Shown piece after piece: positions 44,100 through 52,959 of a stretch of 64,000 nucleotides of DNA. The notes beneath the pieces were generated by a model, which did not search any database, was not told the origin of the DNA, and was given only the letters and a program-made list of their open reading frames with translations. The position numbers were made by a program, and so were the translations under genes. Location of the stretch: assembly GCF_026222555.1 (NCBI RefSeq), contig NZ_CP098511.1, forward strand, positions 3,391,501-3,455,500, written 5' to 3'. Source of the stretch: Aquimarina sp. ERC-38 (lineage in GTDB: Bacteria > Bacteroidota > Bacteroidia > Flavobacteriales > Flavobacteriaceae). Position 1 is the stretch's first letter. The number at the start of each line of letters is the position of its first letter.

Positions 44100-45369
44100 A
44101 AGGGTAGTGGTTACCGGATTAGGTGTAGTGGCACCTAATGGTCATACCGTAGCTGATTTTAATGAGGCTATTCAAAATGGAACCAGCGGGATTACTCATT
44201 TTGAGGAATTAGAAAAATTAAATTTTTCATGCCAAGTAGCTGGTATACCGAAATATAACAAAGATTACTTAAATAATTACTTTACTCAACTTCAACAACG
44301 GGGTTTACTAGCCACTGGCTTAGAGTACGGGGTTATTGCAGGCATGGATGCCTGGAAAGATGCAAAACTACCGGTAGTTCCAAAAGACGAAAGTCCCAAC
44401 TACGACGCAGGAATCATTATGGGTTCTGGTACCATGGGAGTAGGTAAATTTCGGGAAGCTATTTTAAAGGTAGATGAAGGGAAGGTAAGACGTTTGGGTA
44501 GCACAACAGTACTGCAAACTATGGCTAGTGGTGTCAGTGCGTATTTAGGTGGTATTTTAGGTTGTGGGAACATGGTTACTACAAATTCATCAGCCTGTAG
44601 TACAGGTACTGAGGCGATTTTGTTGGGTTATGAGCGAATTCAATCCGGAAATGCAGAAGTTATGTTAGTAGGCAGTACTAGCGATAGCGGACCTTATATT
44701 TGGGGAGGCTTTGACGCTATGCGTATTTTACCCAGCCAATATAATCATCGTCCTGAACAAGCTTCAAGACCTATGAGTCAGGATGCAACCGGTTTTGTAC
44801 CCGGTAGTGGTGCCGGGGCATTAGTACTCGAAAGTTTGGATAGTGCACTACAACGCGATGCAACCATTTACGCTGAAATTTTGGGGGGACATGTAAATAA
44901 TGGCGGACAACGTAAGGGAGGTAGTCTTACAGCTCCTAACAATGAAGCAGTACAACGATGTATCCAAAAAGCTGTCGCTAATGCGCAAATTGATCCGAAT
45001 GAAATTGATGCTATTAATGGTCACTTAACGGCCACTACCAAAGACCCGGTAGAGATTGACAATTGGAGTAAAGCTTTAGATAGAAGCGGTTCGGATTTTC
45101 CCTATGTTAATTCTTTAAAATCTATGATTGGACATTGTATTGCTGCTTCCGGCAGTATCGAGAGTGTTGCTAGCGTATTGCAGTTGCATCACGGGTTTAT
45201 CTTCGGTAACATTAATTGCGAACCTATCCACGCGGATATTTTAATACAAGTAGATTCGAATAGAATAGTGCAAAAAACTCAGAATATTTCAGTAAATATT
45301 ATCGCAAAAGCTAGTTTTGGTTTTGGTGATGTCAATGCATGTGTTATCTTTAAAAAGTTTAAGAAATAA
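44089..45369 (+). CDS. beta-ketoacyl-ACP synthase (KAS I/II family)
   Basis: From ATG 44089, a 426-residue ketosynthase. The start is MKNRRVVVTGLGVVAPNG. The Cys-His-His triad is intact: Cys170 in NSSACSTGTEA, His312 in NGHLTATTKD and His349 in KSMIGHCIAASG. It condenses malonyl-ACP with an acyl-ACP. HLTATTKD in place of the usual HGTST at the first His is a notable divergence, also seen in some cluster-linked KS. An alternative TTG start 15 bp upstream is less likely. It overlaps the dehydratase gene by 11 bp, and the ACP gene follows within 21 bp. Confidence 0.9.
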   Translation: MKNRRVVVTGLGVVAPNGHTVADFNEAIQNGTSGITHFEELEKLNFSCQVAGIPKYNKDYLNNYFTQLQQRGLLATGLEYGVIAGMDAWKDAKLPVVPKDESPNYDAGIIMGSGTMGVGKFREAILKVDEGKVRRLGSTTVLQTMASGVSAYLGGILGCGNMVTTNSSACSTGTEAILLGYERIQSGNAEVMLVGSTSDSGPYIWGGFDAMRILPSQYNHRPEQASRPMSQDATGFVPGSGAGALVLESLDSALQRDATIYAEILGGHVNNGGQRKGGSLTAPNNEAVQRCIQKAVANAQIDPNEIDAINGHLTATTKDPVEIDNWSKALDRSGSDFPYVNSLKSMIGHCIAASGSIESVASVLQLHHGFIFGNINCEPIHADILIQVDSNRIVQKTQNISVNIIAKASFGFGDVNACVIFKKFKK

Positions 45370-45390
45370 CCCTATTTGCACGATAAACCT

Positions 45391-45642
45391 ATGGATGATA
45401 AAGCGCTTTTTATTCCAAAAATTAAAGAAATTATAGCTCCATACGTTGAAAATCAGGAAAATTTTGAAAATATTTCCCTAGATACTGATTTTATACAAGA
45501 TCTAGATATTAATTCAGCTAATCTGGTAGATATTATACTTGATGTAGAGGATGCTTATCAGATTGAAATAGATAACGATGCTATGAACCGCATGACAACC
45601 GTAGGCGCTTCTATAGAAGTTATTCAGGAAAAGAAGAAATAG
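45391..45642 (+). CDS. acyl carrier protein
   Basis: An 83-residue acidic carrier protein from ATG 45391 (TTG 45376 would add HDKPM before it). The phosphopantetheine site is DLDINSANLVDIIL with Ser42, replacing the textbook DSL by INS but keeping the acidic Asp before it and helix II after it. The C-terminal helix ends EVIQEKKK. It carries the growing chain for the adjacent ketosynthase and dehydratase and may donate it to the type III PKS. A dedicated phosphopantetheinyl transferase follows 9 bp downstream. Confidence 0.87.
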   Translation: MDDKALFIPKIKEIIAPYVENQENFENISLDTDFIQDLDINSANLVDIILDVEDAYQIEIDNDAMNRMTTVGASIEVIQEKKK

Positions 45643-45651
45643 AACAAAGGT

Positions 45652-46194
45652 ATGATCGGGAATGATATAGTGAATCTTACACTAGCCCGAAAACAAAGTA
45701 ACTGGCAACGTAAAGGTTGGTTAGAAAAGGTATTTACTAATGACGAAATAAGCTATATTCAAAATTCTTTAGTTCCGGAGCATAGCGTTTGGATGTTATG
45801 GTCTCAAAAAGAAGCAGCTTATAAAGCCCATCAAAGACTTACCCGTTGTAAATCCTGGTATCAACCCAAAAAAATCATTTGTTCGTTAACCAACGAGGTA
45901 GTTACTATTGATAACTATACTTTCTTTACTACTACTGATATCCATCCGGAGTATATCTATAGCCAGGCATATTTAAAAAATAAAATTAGTTATTCGCAAA
46001 TATGCCCAGGAGCTCAAGGTGAAGTTCGTCAACTTTTATTAAAGTATCTCTCAAAAACGAATTTCCTACAGATCCAACATCTTAAGATTGTAAAGGATTC
46101 CTTGGGGATTCCATATATACATTATCACCAACAACAATACCCTCAATCCTTTTCTATTACACACCACGGAAATTATGCTGCATTTAATATGTAG
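45652..46194 (+). CDS. 4'-phosphopantetheinyl transferase
   Basis: A 180-residue enzyme that loads coenzyme A's phosphopantetheine onto the carrier protein. The metal/CoA motif MIGNDIVNLT (Asp5) and the second motif LWSQKEAAYKAHQRL with Lys53, Glu54 and Lys58 are both present. The architecture is of the single-domain AcpS-like type with a longer C-terminal half. Placement directly after the ACP gene argues that it activates this cluster's carrier protein. It is the last gene of the block; a 670-bp gap follows. Confidence 0.88.
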   Translation: MIGNDIVNLTLARKQSNWQRKGWLEKVFTNDEISYIQNSLVPEHSVWMLWSQKEAAYKAHQRLTRCKSWYQPKKIICSLTNEVVTIDNYTFFTTTDIHPEYIYSQAYLKNKISYSQICPGAQGEVRQLLLKYLSKTNFLQIQHLKIVKDSLGIPYIHYHQQQYPQSFSITHHGNYAAFNM

Positions 46195-46862
46195 TAATAT
46201 TTTGTTTAAGGTTGTGTTGTCATTCTGTCAGCTATTAAAATCATTATAAATACAAATATCTAAAATGCTTAATATCAGTTTTTTATTAAAGTTAAGTAAA
46301 GTTTTAATTTAATATTATCAGTAATGCTTTTTTTTATTTAAAGATGTAATCAAATTGTCTAAAGGTTAATACTATAGATAAAACCTATAGTCATAACTCA
46401 GTTAAATTTTATATATATAATTGTAGATATCTACAATTATAGATAATATATAGTGGCTTTGAACCATAATACATGTTGGAATCATTCCAAATTATTGTAG
46501 GAATTTAAAATTGATTTTGTCGGTAAAATACAACCTTAAAAAGATTTAAAAGATTTGGACAAACGAATATTTGTAAAACTCTTTCTTTTATATATTAGAG
46601 GTGAAAGACCTAGTGGTCAAAGTATTTTTAAAAATAGTACTCTTTGGAATAAGTTTAGTAGATTTAAAAATGGGCTACAAAATACCTAGTAGATTGACAA
46701 AACATAAAATCTCAAAAAAATTCGAGCCTAAAGGCTTTTAGTTTACAAATAGAAGGATCCGAAAAATATATTGGGTTTGCTATTTATAGCCAGAAGTATA
46801 TTTACTATGAAGAATGATAAAATCCGTTAGTTCGAATATTGAATACTTAAATGATAATAAAA
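46195..46862. other. 670-bp noncoding region after the PPTase gene
   Basis: AT-rich DNA between the plus-strand PPTase end and the minus-strand efflux pump end. It holds a perfect 26-bp palindrome (annotated separately) and a weak 44-codon frame from TTG 46555 to 46689 (LDKRIFVKLFLLYIRGERP onward) without recognisable homology, perhaps a gene remnant. No RNA gene or terminator with a strong stem was identified. Confidence 0.45.
46416..46441. repeat. perfect 26-bp palindrome (operator-like or hairpin)
   Basis: TAATTGTAGAT and ATCTACAATTA are mirrored around 46428/46429, continuing outward with A-T pairs to 46416-46441, with no loop. Without a T-tract it is an unlikely terminator. It has the form of a dimer binding site or a degenerated mobile-element end. 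Confidence 0.7.
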
Positions 46863-48050
46863 TTAAGTTACTCTATTAATATATACTAAAATCAATATCG
46901 AAATCAATGCGCAAATGCTGAATCCGATAAAAATAGGTAATACGGTAGCAGTAACAAAAGTTCCAATCCAAAAACTAATAGGTACTGCAAGAATGGTTGA
47001 AATAAAACCGGAAACGGATGCACCGACACCTGCTACATGACCCATGGGTTCCATAGCCAATGCTCTTAAATTTCCAAAAAGGAAACCGATAGCTAAAAAT
47101 TGGACGATAAGAAAGATAATAAGAATTTCTATTACAGGATTACCTGAATTGTAAAGTAGGATCACATACGTAAGCGAAATTGCAAAAAATGTAAATAGCG
47201 CAATCTTCACCAGTTGATACATTCCTATTTTAAGAACTAACACTCCGTTTAATAATATGGCAACTCCTACGGAAAAAGCTAATAGTCCAAAAACAAATGG
47301 AAACTGATCTGCCAGGTCATATTGAACTTCGAAAATTTGTTGAGCCGTACTCAAATAGGTCATAAAAGATCCGACAATAAAACCGGTGATTAAGGTATAC
47401 CCAATGGCTTGTTTGTTTTTTAGTACCTCTTTAAACCCAAAACGTACCCGTTTAAAACTTAGCGGGGTTTTATATGCGGTCGGTAAGGTTTCAGCTTGTC
47501 TTTGCCAAAACCATAGGCTAACAAATACACTTATGAGAAGCTGACCGTAGAAAATTCCTTTCCAATCAGAAAATTCTAAAATACCTTTTCCTATAGTTGG
47601 TGCTATAATAGGTACTAAGATAAATACGACGGTAACAAAAGACATAATACGCGCCATATAATCCCCACTATACTTATCCCGGATCATCGCAATGCTCATG
47701 GTTCGTGGGGCAGACAATCCTATACCCTGTAGGATTCTACCGATAATCATTGTTTGTAAATTAGTGGCGTAAACACAAAGTAAACTGGCTACTCCAAAAA
47801 TTAAGAAACCAATATAGACTACAGGTTTTCGTCCCACACTGTCTGAGATAGGTCCGTAAGCTAGAGGGCCAATCCCCATACCTAAGAAAATCATGGTGAT
47901 GATAAGTTGTTCATCCGCCGGATGGGTTGTGCCTAGTGCTTTACCCATATCAGATAATGCAGGAAGTACGGCATCAATACATAGTGCGGTGATCGACATT
48001 AAGGAAGCCATTAAGGCTATAAACTCAAATTGTCTGATTTTTTGAAGCAT
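46863..48050 (-). CDS. Bcr/CflA-family MFS drug efflux transporter
   Basis: A 395-residue inner-membrane transporter with twelve hydrophobic helices. ALCIDAVLPALSDMGKALG is the Bcr/CflA start, and GPISDSVGRKPVVYIGFLIFG is the MFS loop 2-3 motif (D-S-V-G-R-K-P). GRILQGIGLSAPRTMSIAMIRD is the motif of helix 4-5. The family exports chloramphenicol, bicyclomycin, sulfonamides or metabolites by proton antiport. It is next to the polyketide cluster but on the opposite strand and convergent, so a product-export role is possible but unproven. Confidence 0.9.
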   Translation of the reverse strand: MLQKIRQFEFIALMASLMSITALCIDAVLPALSDMGKALGTTHPADEQLIITMIFLGMGIGPLAYGPISDSVGRKPVVYIGFLIFGVASLLCVYATNLQTMIIGRILQGIGLSAPRTMSIAMIRDKYSGDYMARIMSFVTVVFILVPIIAPTIGKGILEFSDWKGIFYGQLLISVFVSLWFWQRQAETLPTAYKTPLSFKRVRFGFKEVLKNKQAIGYTLITGFIVGSFMTYLSTAQQIFEVQYDLADQFPFVFGLLAFSVGVAILLNGVLVLKIGMYQLVKIALFTFFAISLTYVILLYNSGNPVIEILIIFLIVQFLAIGFLFGNLRALAMEPMGHVAGVGASVSGFISTILAVPISFWIGTFVTATVLPIFIGFSICALISILILVYINRVT

Positions 48051-48414
48051 CCGGCAAATGTAGTTTTTTTAACTTCGGAGACATTACTTCAATAAAATTA
48101 TATCTTGATAAAAAGAGATTTTTACCCAAAGATGTACGTTAAGCTTATTCTTAATTTTTTAATGGTTTTAATGTATAAATGACGAGAGTTTTAGTAATCA
48201 GCTTGTTATTAAATATTTAAATTATTTTTAACCATTTTCAGTATATATTATGAATCCTTACTAGTCTCGAAATAGGAAGTAAATATGGTTAAAGTTGAAT
48301 GTTTCCGTTTATTAACCACTTTAGTCCTGGTAAGACTTTAATTGAAGTATAAATTTTATTAAATAGAACTAGTTAAACGTTTAGATGTGAGTATCTTGTA
48401 AAAAACACAAAATA
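48051..48414. other. AT-rich divergent intergenic region
   Basis: About 360 bp between the divergent starts of the efflux pump and a DUF4251 lipoprotein. It presumably holds promoters for both, but no convincing -33/-7 pair, repeat or RNA was recognised. Confidence 0.4.
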
Positions 48415-49008
48415 ATGCGAATTTTAATTAAAGTAGGAGTTTTATTAATAGTTTCTATGCTATGGGGAAGTTGTAAGACCTCTCAGGTAAATAATACAGA
48501 ACTACTTTCAGGAAGTAAGGTAGAACAGCTATTACAAAACCGAAACCTGGAAATGCAGATGCAATGGGCTAATCCACTTAATACGGTAGCGATAAATGCC
48601 ATTTTGAATAGTGGCTTATTACCACCGGGTCAGACCGGAAATCAAATTAGTCTTATTGGTAATGGTAATTATTTTAGAATTAAAGGAGATACCATAGCTG
48701 CGTATTTACCTTTTTATGGTGAAAGAAGATTTGGAGGTGCCTATGGTCGGGATGCTCAAATAGAGTTTGAAGATATTCCTAAAAATTTAGAGATTACCCG
48801 AAATGAGAAAAAAGGATATTTTGATTTAAAATTTGAAATTCGCGATAAAAATCATTCTACAGACAACTATCAAGTAAGTGCGCAATTGTATCCTGGAAAT
48901 AAAGGAGTGGTTACGATTAATAGCAGTAGCCGAACGGTTATTTCATATAGTGGTACCATTCAGCCTTTAGCTAAAGAGGAAGTAGTATCTGTTGAAGGGA
49001 AGGAGTAG
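48415..49008 (+). CDS. DUF4251 lipoprotein
   Basis: A 197-residue exported protein with SPII lipobox WGSC (Cys20). The mature domain shows NLEMQMQWANPLNT, ISLIGNGNYFRIKGDTIAAYLPFYG and FDLKFEIRDKNHSTDNYQ, the DUF4251 pattern common in Bacteroidota. The family is a beta-sandwich of unknown role, probably periplasmic or on the outer membrane. It is followed by a GC-rich dispersed repeat. Single gene on its strand. Confidence 0.8.
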   Translation: MRILIKVGVLLIVSMLWGSCKTSQVNNTELLSGSKVEQLLQNRNLEMQMQWANPLNTVAINAILNSGLLPPGQTGNQISLIGNGNYFRIKGDTIAAYLPFYGERRFGGAYGRDAQIEFEDIPKNLEITRNEKKGYFDLKFEIRDKNHSTDNYQVSAQLYPGNKGVVTINSSSRTVISYSGTIQPLAKEEVVSVEGKE

Positions 49009-49041
49009 GGGATAGACACTAGAAACAAGATAATTATTAAT

Positions 49042-49090
49042 GGTGCACATCCCGACCGCAGCACACCCCAGGGGAGGGAGTTTTACTTTT
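49042..49090 (+). repeat. GC-rich dispersed repeat, relative of the 41.78-kb element
   Basis: GGTGCACATCCCGACC, then CACCCCAGGGGAGGGAG and a T-rich tail. It aligns with 41779-41827 at the GGTGCA start, the CAGC core and the GGGAGGG/GTTTTA end. Both stand 0-35 bp after a stop codon, again suggesting a terminator function carried by a dispersed element. Confidence 0.55.
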
Positions 49091-49112
49091 TATTTTACAT
49101 ATAAGCATTCTA

Positions 49113-49787
49113 CTACCTGAGAGAAAAAGTAATTCCGGCGTATAAAAACACATAGTTTGCCCGGTCAAAAAAAGACTGAATCTCCTGATTAGTTTCGATT
49201 CTTAGAAAATCCCGGATCCATTGAGCGTTTATATGAATACCTAAAAATCGAGTAAATTCATATTGCAAAGTTCCGGTAATACTCATTGAGAATCCGTTAT
49301 CCTTAAAATTTAATTTATTAACTCCTTTAAATTCATTGCGATAATTAGCCCAGCCGGCTCCCAGCGTACTCCTAAAACTCAAAGGAAAATTATGAATTGT
49401 AAATTGTCGCCCCATATTCATATAATAATGGCAGATGGTTGCGTTATCAAAATTACCAGTAAGCGTAGTATCATCTGTAGTAGCTTTATAAATATTAAAA
49501 TCATAACCAAAGATGTATTTAGGATTCAAAAAAAATGTAGCATTAAAGTGGTGGGATGTTTTTTTGCTGTAGGTTTTAAGAAAGGTATCTCCATAGGACA
49601 AAGGATAACCTACAGCGGCAGATAATATTATACGAGCCCAATCTGTGGATTTATCGTTCTTTGTGATAAGTTGTTCCTGCTTTTCTACTGGTTTGGTTTG
49701 ACCATTAAGTGAATAAGAGAGGACTTTACATAGGCAGATAGCGATAACAATACTTCTAAAATTCAAATTCATAGGTTTGGTTTTCAT
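49113..49787 (-). CDS. outer-membrane beta-barrel-type protein
   Basis: A 224-residue protein with an N-terminal signal peptide (ISIVIAICLCKVLSYSLNGQ region; start at either of two Met, 49787 or 49772). The mature part has alternating beta strands (AVGYPLSYGDTFLK, FRSTLGAGWANYRNEF, FLGIHINAQWIRDF) ending FLYAGITFSLR, with the C-terminal aromatic-Arg of a small outer-membrane barrel. No named family recognised. The upstream gene's last 30 bp overlap its start, so both are one transcript with translational coupling likely. Confidence 0.7.
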   Translation of the reverse strand: MKTKPMNLNFRSIVIAICLCKVLSYSLNGQTKPVEKQEQLITKNDKSTDWARIILSAAVGYPLSYGDTFLKTYSKKTSHHFNATFFLNPKYIFGYDFNIYKATTDDTTLTGNFDNATICHYYMNMGRQFTIHNFPLSFRSTLGAGWANYRNEFKGVNKLNFKDNGFSMSITGTLQYEFTRFLGIHINAQWIRDFLRIETNQEIQSFFDRANYVFLYAGITFSLR

Positions 49788-50472
49788 TTGGAACTAATTT
49801 TAAAGTATTTACCAGTAGTTGAGTTTGATTTCGCAGGGAATACTCAAATCGAAGGGTATCCTTTTCTACTAATCGATCTAAATTGATGAGCTGTTCGTTT
49901 TCTGTAGGTAACATCGTTCCCGAAGCACATAATAGTTCATTACCTAGTTGGTCATCTTGTTTTGTCAATTTTATACGCTGTATAGTGTTCGAACAATACA
50001 CCCGGTAATTTAAAGTGTCTTGAGTAGAAGTATTCCGGATGATTTTAAAAGTTCCTTGTGTGATTTTTGATAAGATCACCTGACCGGTATCAAATTTAAA
50101 ATCTATAACTCTAGGGGAAGGTAAATCTATGAATTCTTTAGTAATTATACCTTCATTGTGAAAGGCTTCTTCCGGATGATTGATTCTGATATGAAGTGCC
50201 TGATTAGGAACTAAAGAGGTGAACTGATAAAATCCTTTATTGTCACTTTGGGCATGTCCAAAAGTAAATACCGCTTTAGATTCATTAAAAAAATTATTAT
50301 CTGCAGCATAAATAACTACATTAATATTTGATAACGAATTGGCATCGGTATCGACAAGCGTACCTGTAACTAAAAAGCGTTCATTATCTACTACATCCAG
50401 TTCACATTGGGTTCCAAGACAAAGCATACTGGCACAGGCTATTCTATAGAATAGCTTCGGGATTGACTTCAT
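49756..50472 (-). CDS. exported protein with CarboxypepD_reg-like domain, lipoprotein candidate
   Basis: Starting at ATG 50472 (MKSIPKLFYRIACASMLCL), about 238 residues. The signal ends in LGTQC with Cys23; Gln before the Cys makes the lipobox atypical. A carboxypeptidase-regulatory-like domain follows (FLVTGTLVDTDANSLSNINVVIYAADN, then DNKGFYQFTSLVPN). The last 100 residues are beta-rich and unassigned. An in-frame ATG at 50568 would add 32 residues that disrupt the signal. Its end overlaps the outer-membrane protein gene start. The pair may form a surface complex, function unknown. Confidence 0.7.
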   Translation of the reverse strand: MKSIPKLFYRIACASMLCLGTQCELDVVDNERFLVTGTLVDTDANSLSNINVVIYAADNNFFNESKAVFTFGHAQSDNKGFYQFTSLVPNQALHIRINHPEEAFHNEGIITKEFIDLPSPRVIDFKFDTGQVILSKITQGTFKIIRNTSTQDTLNYRVYCSNTIQRIKLTKQDDQLGNELLCASGTMLPTENEQLINLDRLVEKDTLRFEYSLRNQTQLLVNTLKLVPNENQTYEFEF

Positions 50473-50582
50473 AACTGTTCGTTTTTTTAATAGATGACAA
50501 ACAGTTAATAGGGTTGCTTGGTAGTTATAAAAAATTATTTTATCACGTAGTATTTGCTTTAATATCATACAAACCAGCTAAT

Positions 50583-50620
50583 AAAAAAACAACCTTCTAA
50601 ATGAATAGAAGGTTGTTTTA
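50583..50620. terminator. bidirectional hairpin terminator
   Basis: CAACCTTCT (50590-50598) pairs with AGAAGGTTG (50607-50615) across an 8-nt loop, with A-rich left and T-rich right flanks, so it can end transcription in either direction. On the minus strand it follows no stop closely; it probably insulates the lipoprotein pair from the LPMO gene. Confidence 0.75.
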
Positions 50621-50697
50621 TAAGAGGAGGGAAGGGATTTACTTAAACGTAAGTATTGTATTTCCCTGAACTATTTATAAGTTGTTCAAATAGTACC

Positions 50698-52959
50698 TTA
50701 TTCTACAATAAGTTTTAAGGTACGATTAGCACCGGATCGATTTGCTATTTTAATCAAGTATAATCCTGATGGTAATCCGGATACGTTCATATTAATCTGT
50801 CTGGTACTAGTATCGATTAGCATAGAGCGTAAGGTCTTCCCGGATAAATCGGTAAGCGTAAGCCTACTGTCTATCAAATCTTCCGAATTTTCAATGACCA
50901 CATTGGCGATTGCAGGATTAGGATACATAGTAAATGAAAGTTCTTCAACGCTTTTATTATTCGCATCACAATCAGGTGCTTGCGTAGAATTACTAAAATA
51001 AATCGTATAAGAATCTGCTACCAAAGCAAAATTACTACCATCAACAGCAACATCATAGGTTCCGTCTAATCCGTCTATACCAGTATTCACCAAGGTAATT
51101 TGAGGGTTTTCACTATTAAAACTTTGGCTCGCACCACTAAAATCAATATACCATGGCGCAACGTTTAAGTCAAAAGCGAATTGGTATAATCCATTATTTT
51201 CTAAGCTCCATTTTATGGTAAATTTGGTCATATTATCCATATTTGGACCATTTTTTCCTAGAATATGTACGTTACTAAAGGAATTATCCCTGGTTGCCAG
51301 AGCAGTTGGAGTTTCAAAATCGCAAGTTCCATCATTTGTATCCAAGTTACCTACCTGGATGGTAACGCTGGCCATATCATTACCACCTTTTCCATCAGAT
51401 ACGCTTACCCTTGCGGTATAAGTTCCAGTTTCAGTATAGGTATAAGAAGATATAGCAGTACTTCCACTAGTCCCGTTACCATAATCAATAACGTAGGTAA
51501 GATCATCACCATCAGCATCGGTTGATCCGGATGCGTCAAAAGAAACTTCTAACGGAGCCGTACCACTGATCGGAGTGGCAGTTAGTGAAGCTACCGGAGC
51601 TTTATTACTTCCTCCGGAACCACCACTACAGGAAGGAGGGGTAGTTGAATTACTAAGATATAAAGTAAAGCCACCGGATTGTGATACCATTACAAAATCA
51701 TTTTCATTGATAGTTACGTTATATGAACCATCCATTCCGTCAATACCCGTACCTGTTAGGGTAATGGTTGGGTTAGCCGAGTCAAACGTATAAGTGGCAG
51801 AAGATTTTAAATCAACGTACCAACTAGGCTGACCGTTATCTGTATTTAAGGAGAAAACGTATAAACCTTTATTTCCTAAATCCCAATTAACATTGAATTT
51901 ACTCACATTACTCAAATCCGGAGCGTCTTCACCTAGAGCATATATGTTATTAAAAGTTGCGTTCATAGAAGGTAAGGCCGATGGTCTTGGTGTATCAAAA
52001 GGACAAACCACTTCTTCGCACTTAGCATCTTTCACCAAGCTAACGGATTTACTTAACTTTTCTGTAAATTCACCGTCAGATACGGTTAAGGTTACGTCAG
52101 CACTTTCTAATCCTGTATAGGTATGAGACACCGTTTTACCAGTTGCACTTGTTCCGTCTCCAAAGTCCCAGGTATAAGTTAACGTATCTCCGTTAGGATC
52201 CGTAGTACCTGAAGCGTCAAATGCGACTGTTTCTCCTCCACATCTCCCGGCATCACCTTCAAAAGCAGGTACGGGTGGTTGATTAGGTAATAAAGTATTT
52301 CCAAAATCTATATCACTGGTAGCATAGAAAGCTTCCGGGGTTAAAGAGCGTTGCCAGATACTAAAAAGGATATGCTTACCGGTTCTGGGAGGAAGTACTA
52401 TATCAATATTATCCGTAGCCGAAGCATCTCTTGGTTCGGTACGGGTAAGGAGTTCCAGGCTATCCCAGGTAAGGGGTTGATCCGGAGTCCAACTAGCCTT
52501 GGTAATATAAACTTCATAATATAAAGTCTGGTGTGGTGCGGTATTCGTCCATGTTACCGTCAGAGGTCCTGGTTTTACTGCGGTAGCTACCCAGTCGTTA
52601 CGCACTTGGTCGAGTCCTCCGTATTTATCAGGACGTCCGGCACTCGCCAGGTTACCGTCATTAATGATGGTACGGTGTTTTCCTCCGGCATCCATTCGTG
52701 CTACTTCGTTCCAATCATAAAAAGCCTGGGTACCCCAACCGATAATGGCTGCTTCACAAGCAGGGGAGTCCGGACTTTGCGGATCTTCCTGAAAACATAC
52801 CCATGACCGACTAGGCGGATAGGTAACCGTACCGTGTGATACAACAGATTGAAGAGGGGCAAATAGTACTATCGCACATAGGGCAAGGTGTATAGACCTT
52901 TTTGTAAAATAAAGCGAAACTTTATTTAATTTTTGAAATTTGAGTTTGTGTTTTTGCAT
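50698..52959 (-). CDS. multidomain secreted chitin-type LPMO (AA10) with PKD, repeat and T9SS domains
   Basis: A 753-residue secreted protein. The signal peptide ends before His42 (VVS/HGTV), the N-terminal copper ligand. The AA10 domain runs about 42-223: YPPSRSWVCF, NLASAGRPDKYGGLDQVRND, the second ligand His143 in NTAPHQTLYYEVYI, and EAFYATSDIDF. It resembles chitin-active CjLPMO10A-type enzymes, which oxidatively cleave crystalline chitin. Next come PKD1 (about 229-313), an unassigned about 125-residue domain (CPFDTPRPSALPS start), PKD2 (about 455-545), a second copy of the unassigned domain (CDFETPTALATRD start), and a T9SS sorting domain (YPNPAIANVVIEN) at about 675-753. It is single, flanked by a terminator. 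Confidence 0.92.
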   Translation of the reverse strand: MQKHKLKFQKLNKVSLYFTKRSIHLALCAIVLFAPLQSVVSHGTVTYPPSRSWVCFQEDPQSPDSPACEAAIIGWGTQAFYDWNEVARMDAGGKHRTIINDGNLASAGRPDKYGGLDQVRNDWVATAVKPGPLTVTWTNTAPHQTLYYEVYITKASWTPDQPLTWDSLELLTRTEPRDASATDNIDIVLPPRTGKHILFSIWQRSLTPEAFYATSDIDFGNTLLPNQPPVPAFEGDAGRCGGETVAFDASGTTDPNGDTLTYTWDFGDGTSATGKTVSHTYTGLESADVTLTVSDGEFTEKLSKSVSLVKDAKCEEVVCPFDTPRPSALPSMNATFNNIYALGEDAPDLSNVSKFNVNWDLGNKGLYVFSLNTDNGQPSWYVDLKSSATYTFDSANPTITLTGTGIDGMDGSYNVTINENDFVMVSQSGGFTLYLSNSTTPPSCSGGSGGSNKAPVASLTATPISGTAPLEVSFDASGSTDADGDDLTYVIDYGNGTSGSTAISSYTYTETGTYTARVSVSDGKGGNDMASVTIQVGNLDTNDGTCDFETPTALATRDNSFSNVHILGKNGPNMDNMTKFTIKWSLENNGLYQFAFDLNVAPWYIDFSGASQSFNSENPQITLVNTGIDGLDGTYDVAVDGSNFALVADSYTIYFSNSTQAPDCDANNKSVEELSFTMYPNPAIANVVIENSEDLIDSRLTLTDLSGKTLRSMLIDTSTRQINMNVSGLPSGLYLIKIANRSGANRTLKLIVE

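Noticed and set aside
46555..46689. Short plus-strand frame from TTG in the gap after the PPTase gene
   Set aside because: 44 codons with no recognisable homology or start context; kept only as a possible remnant.
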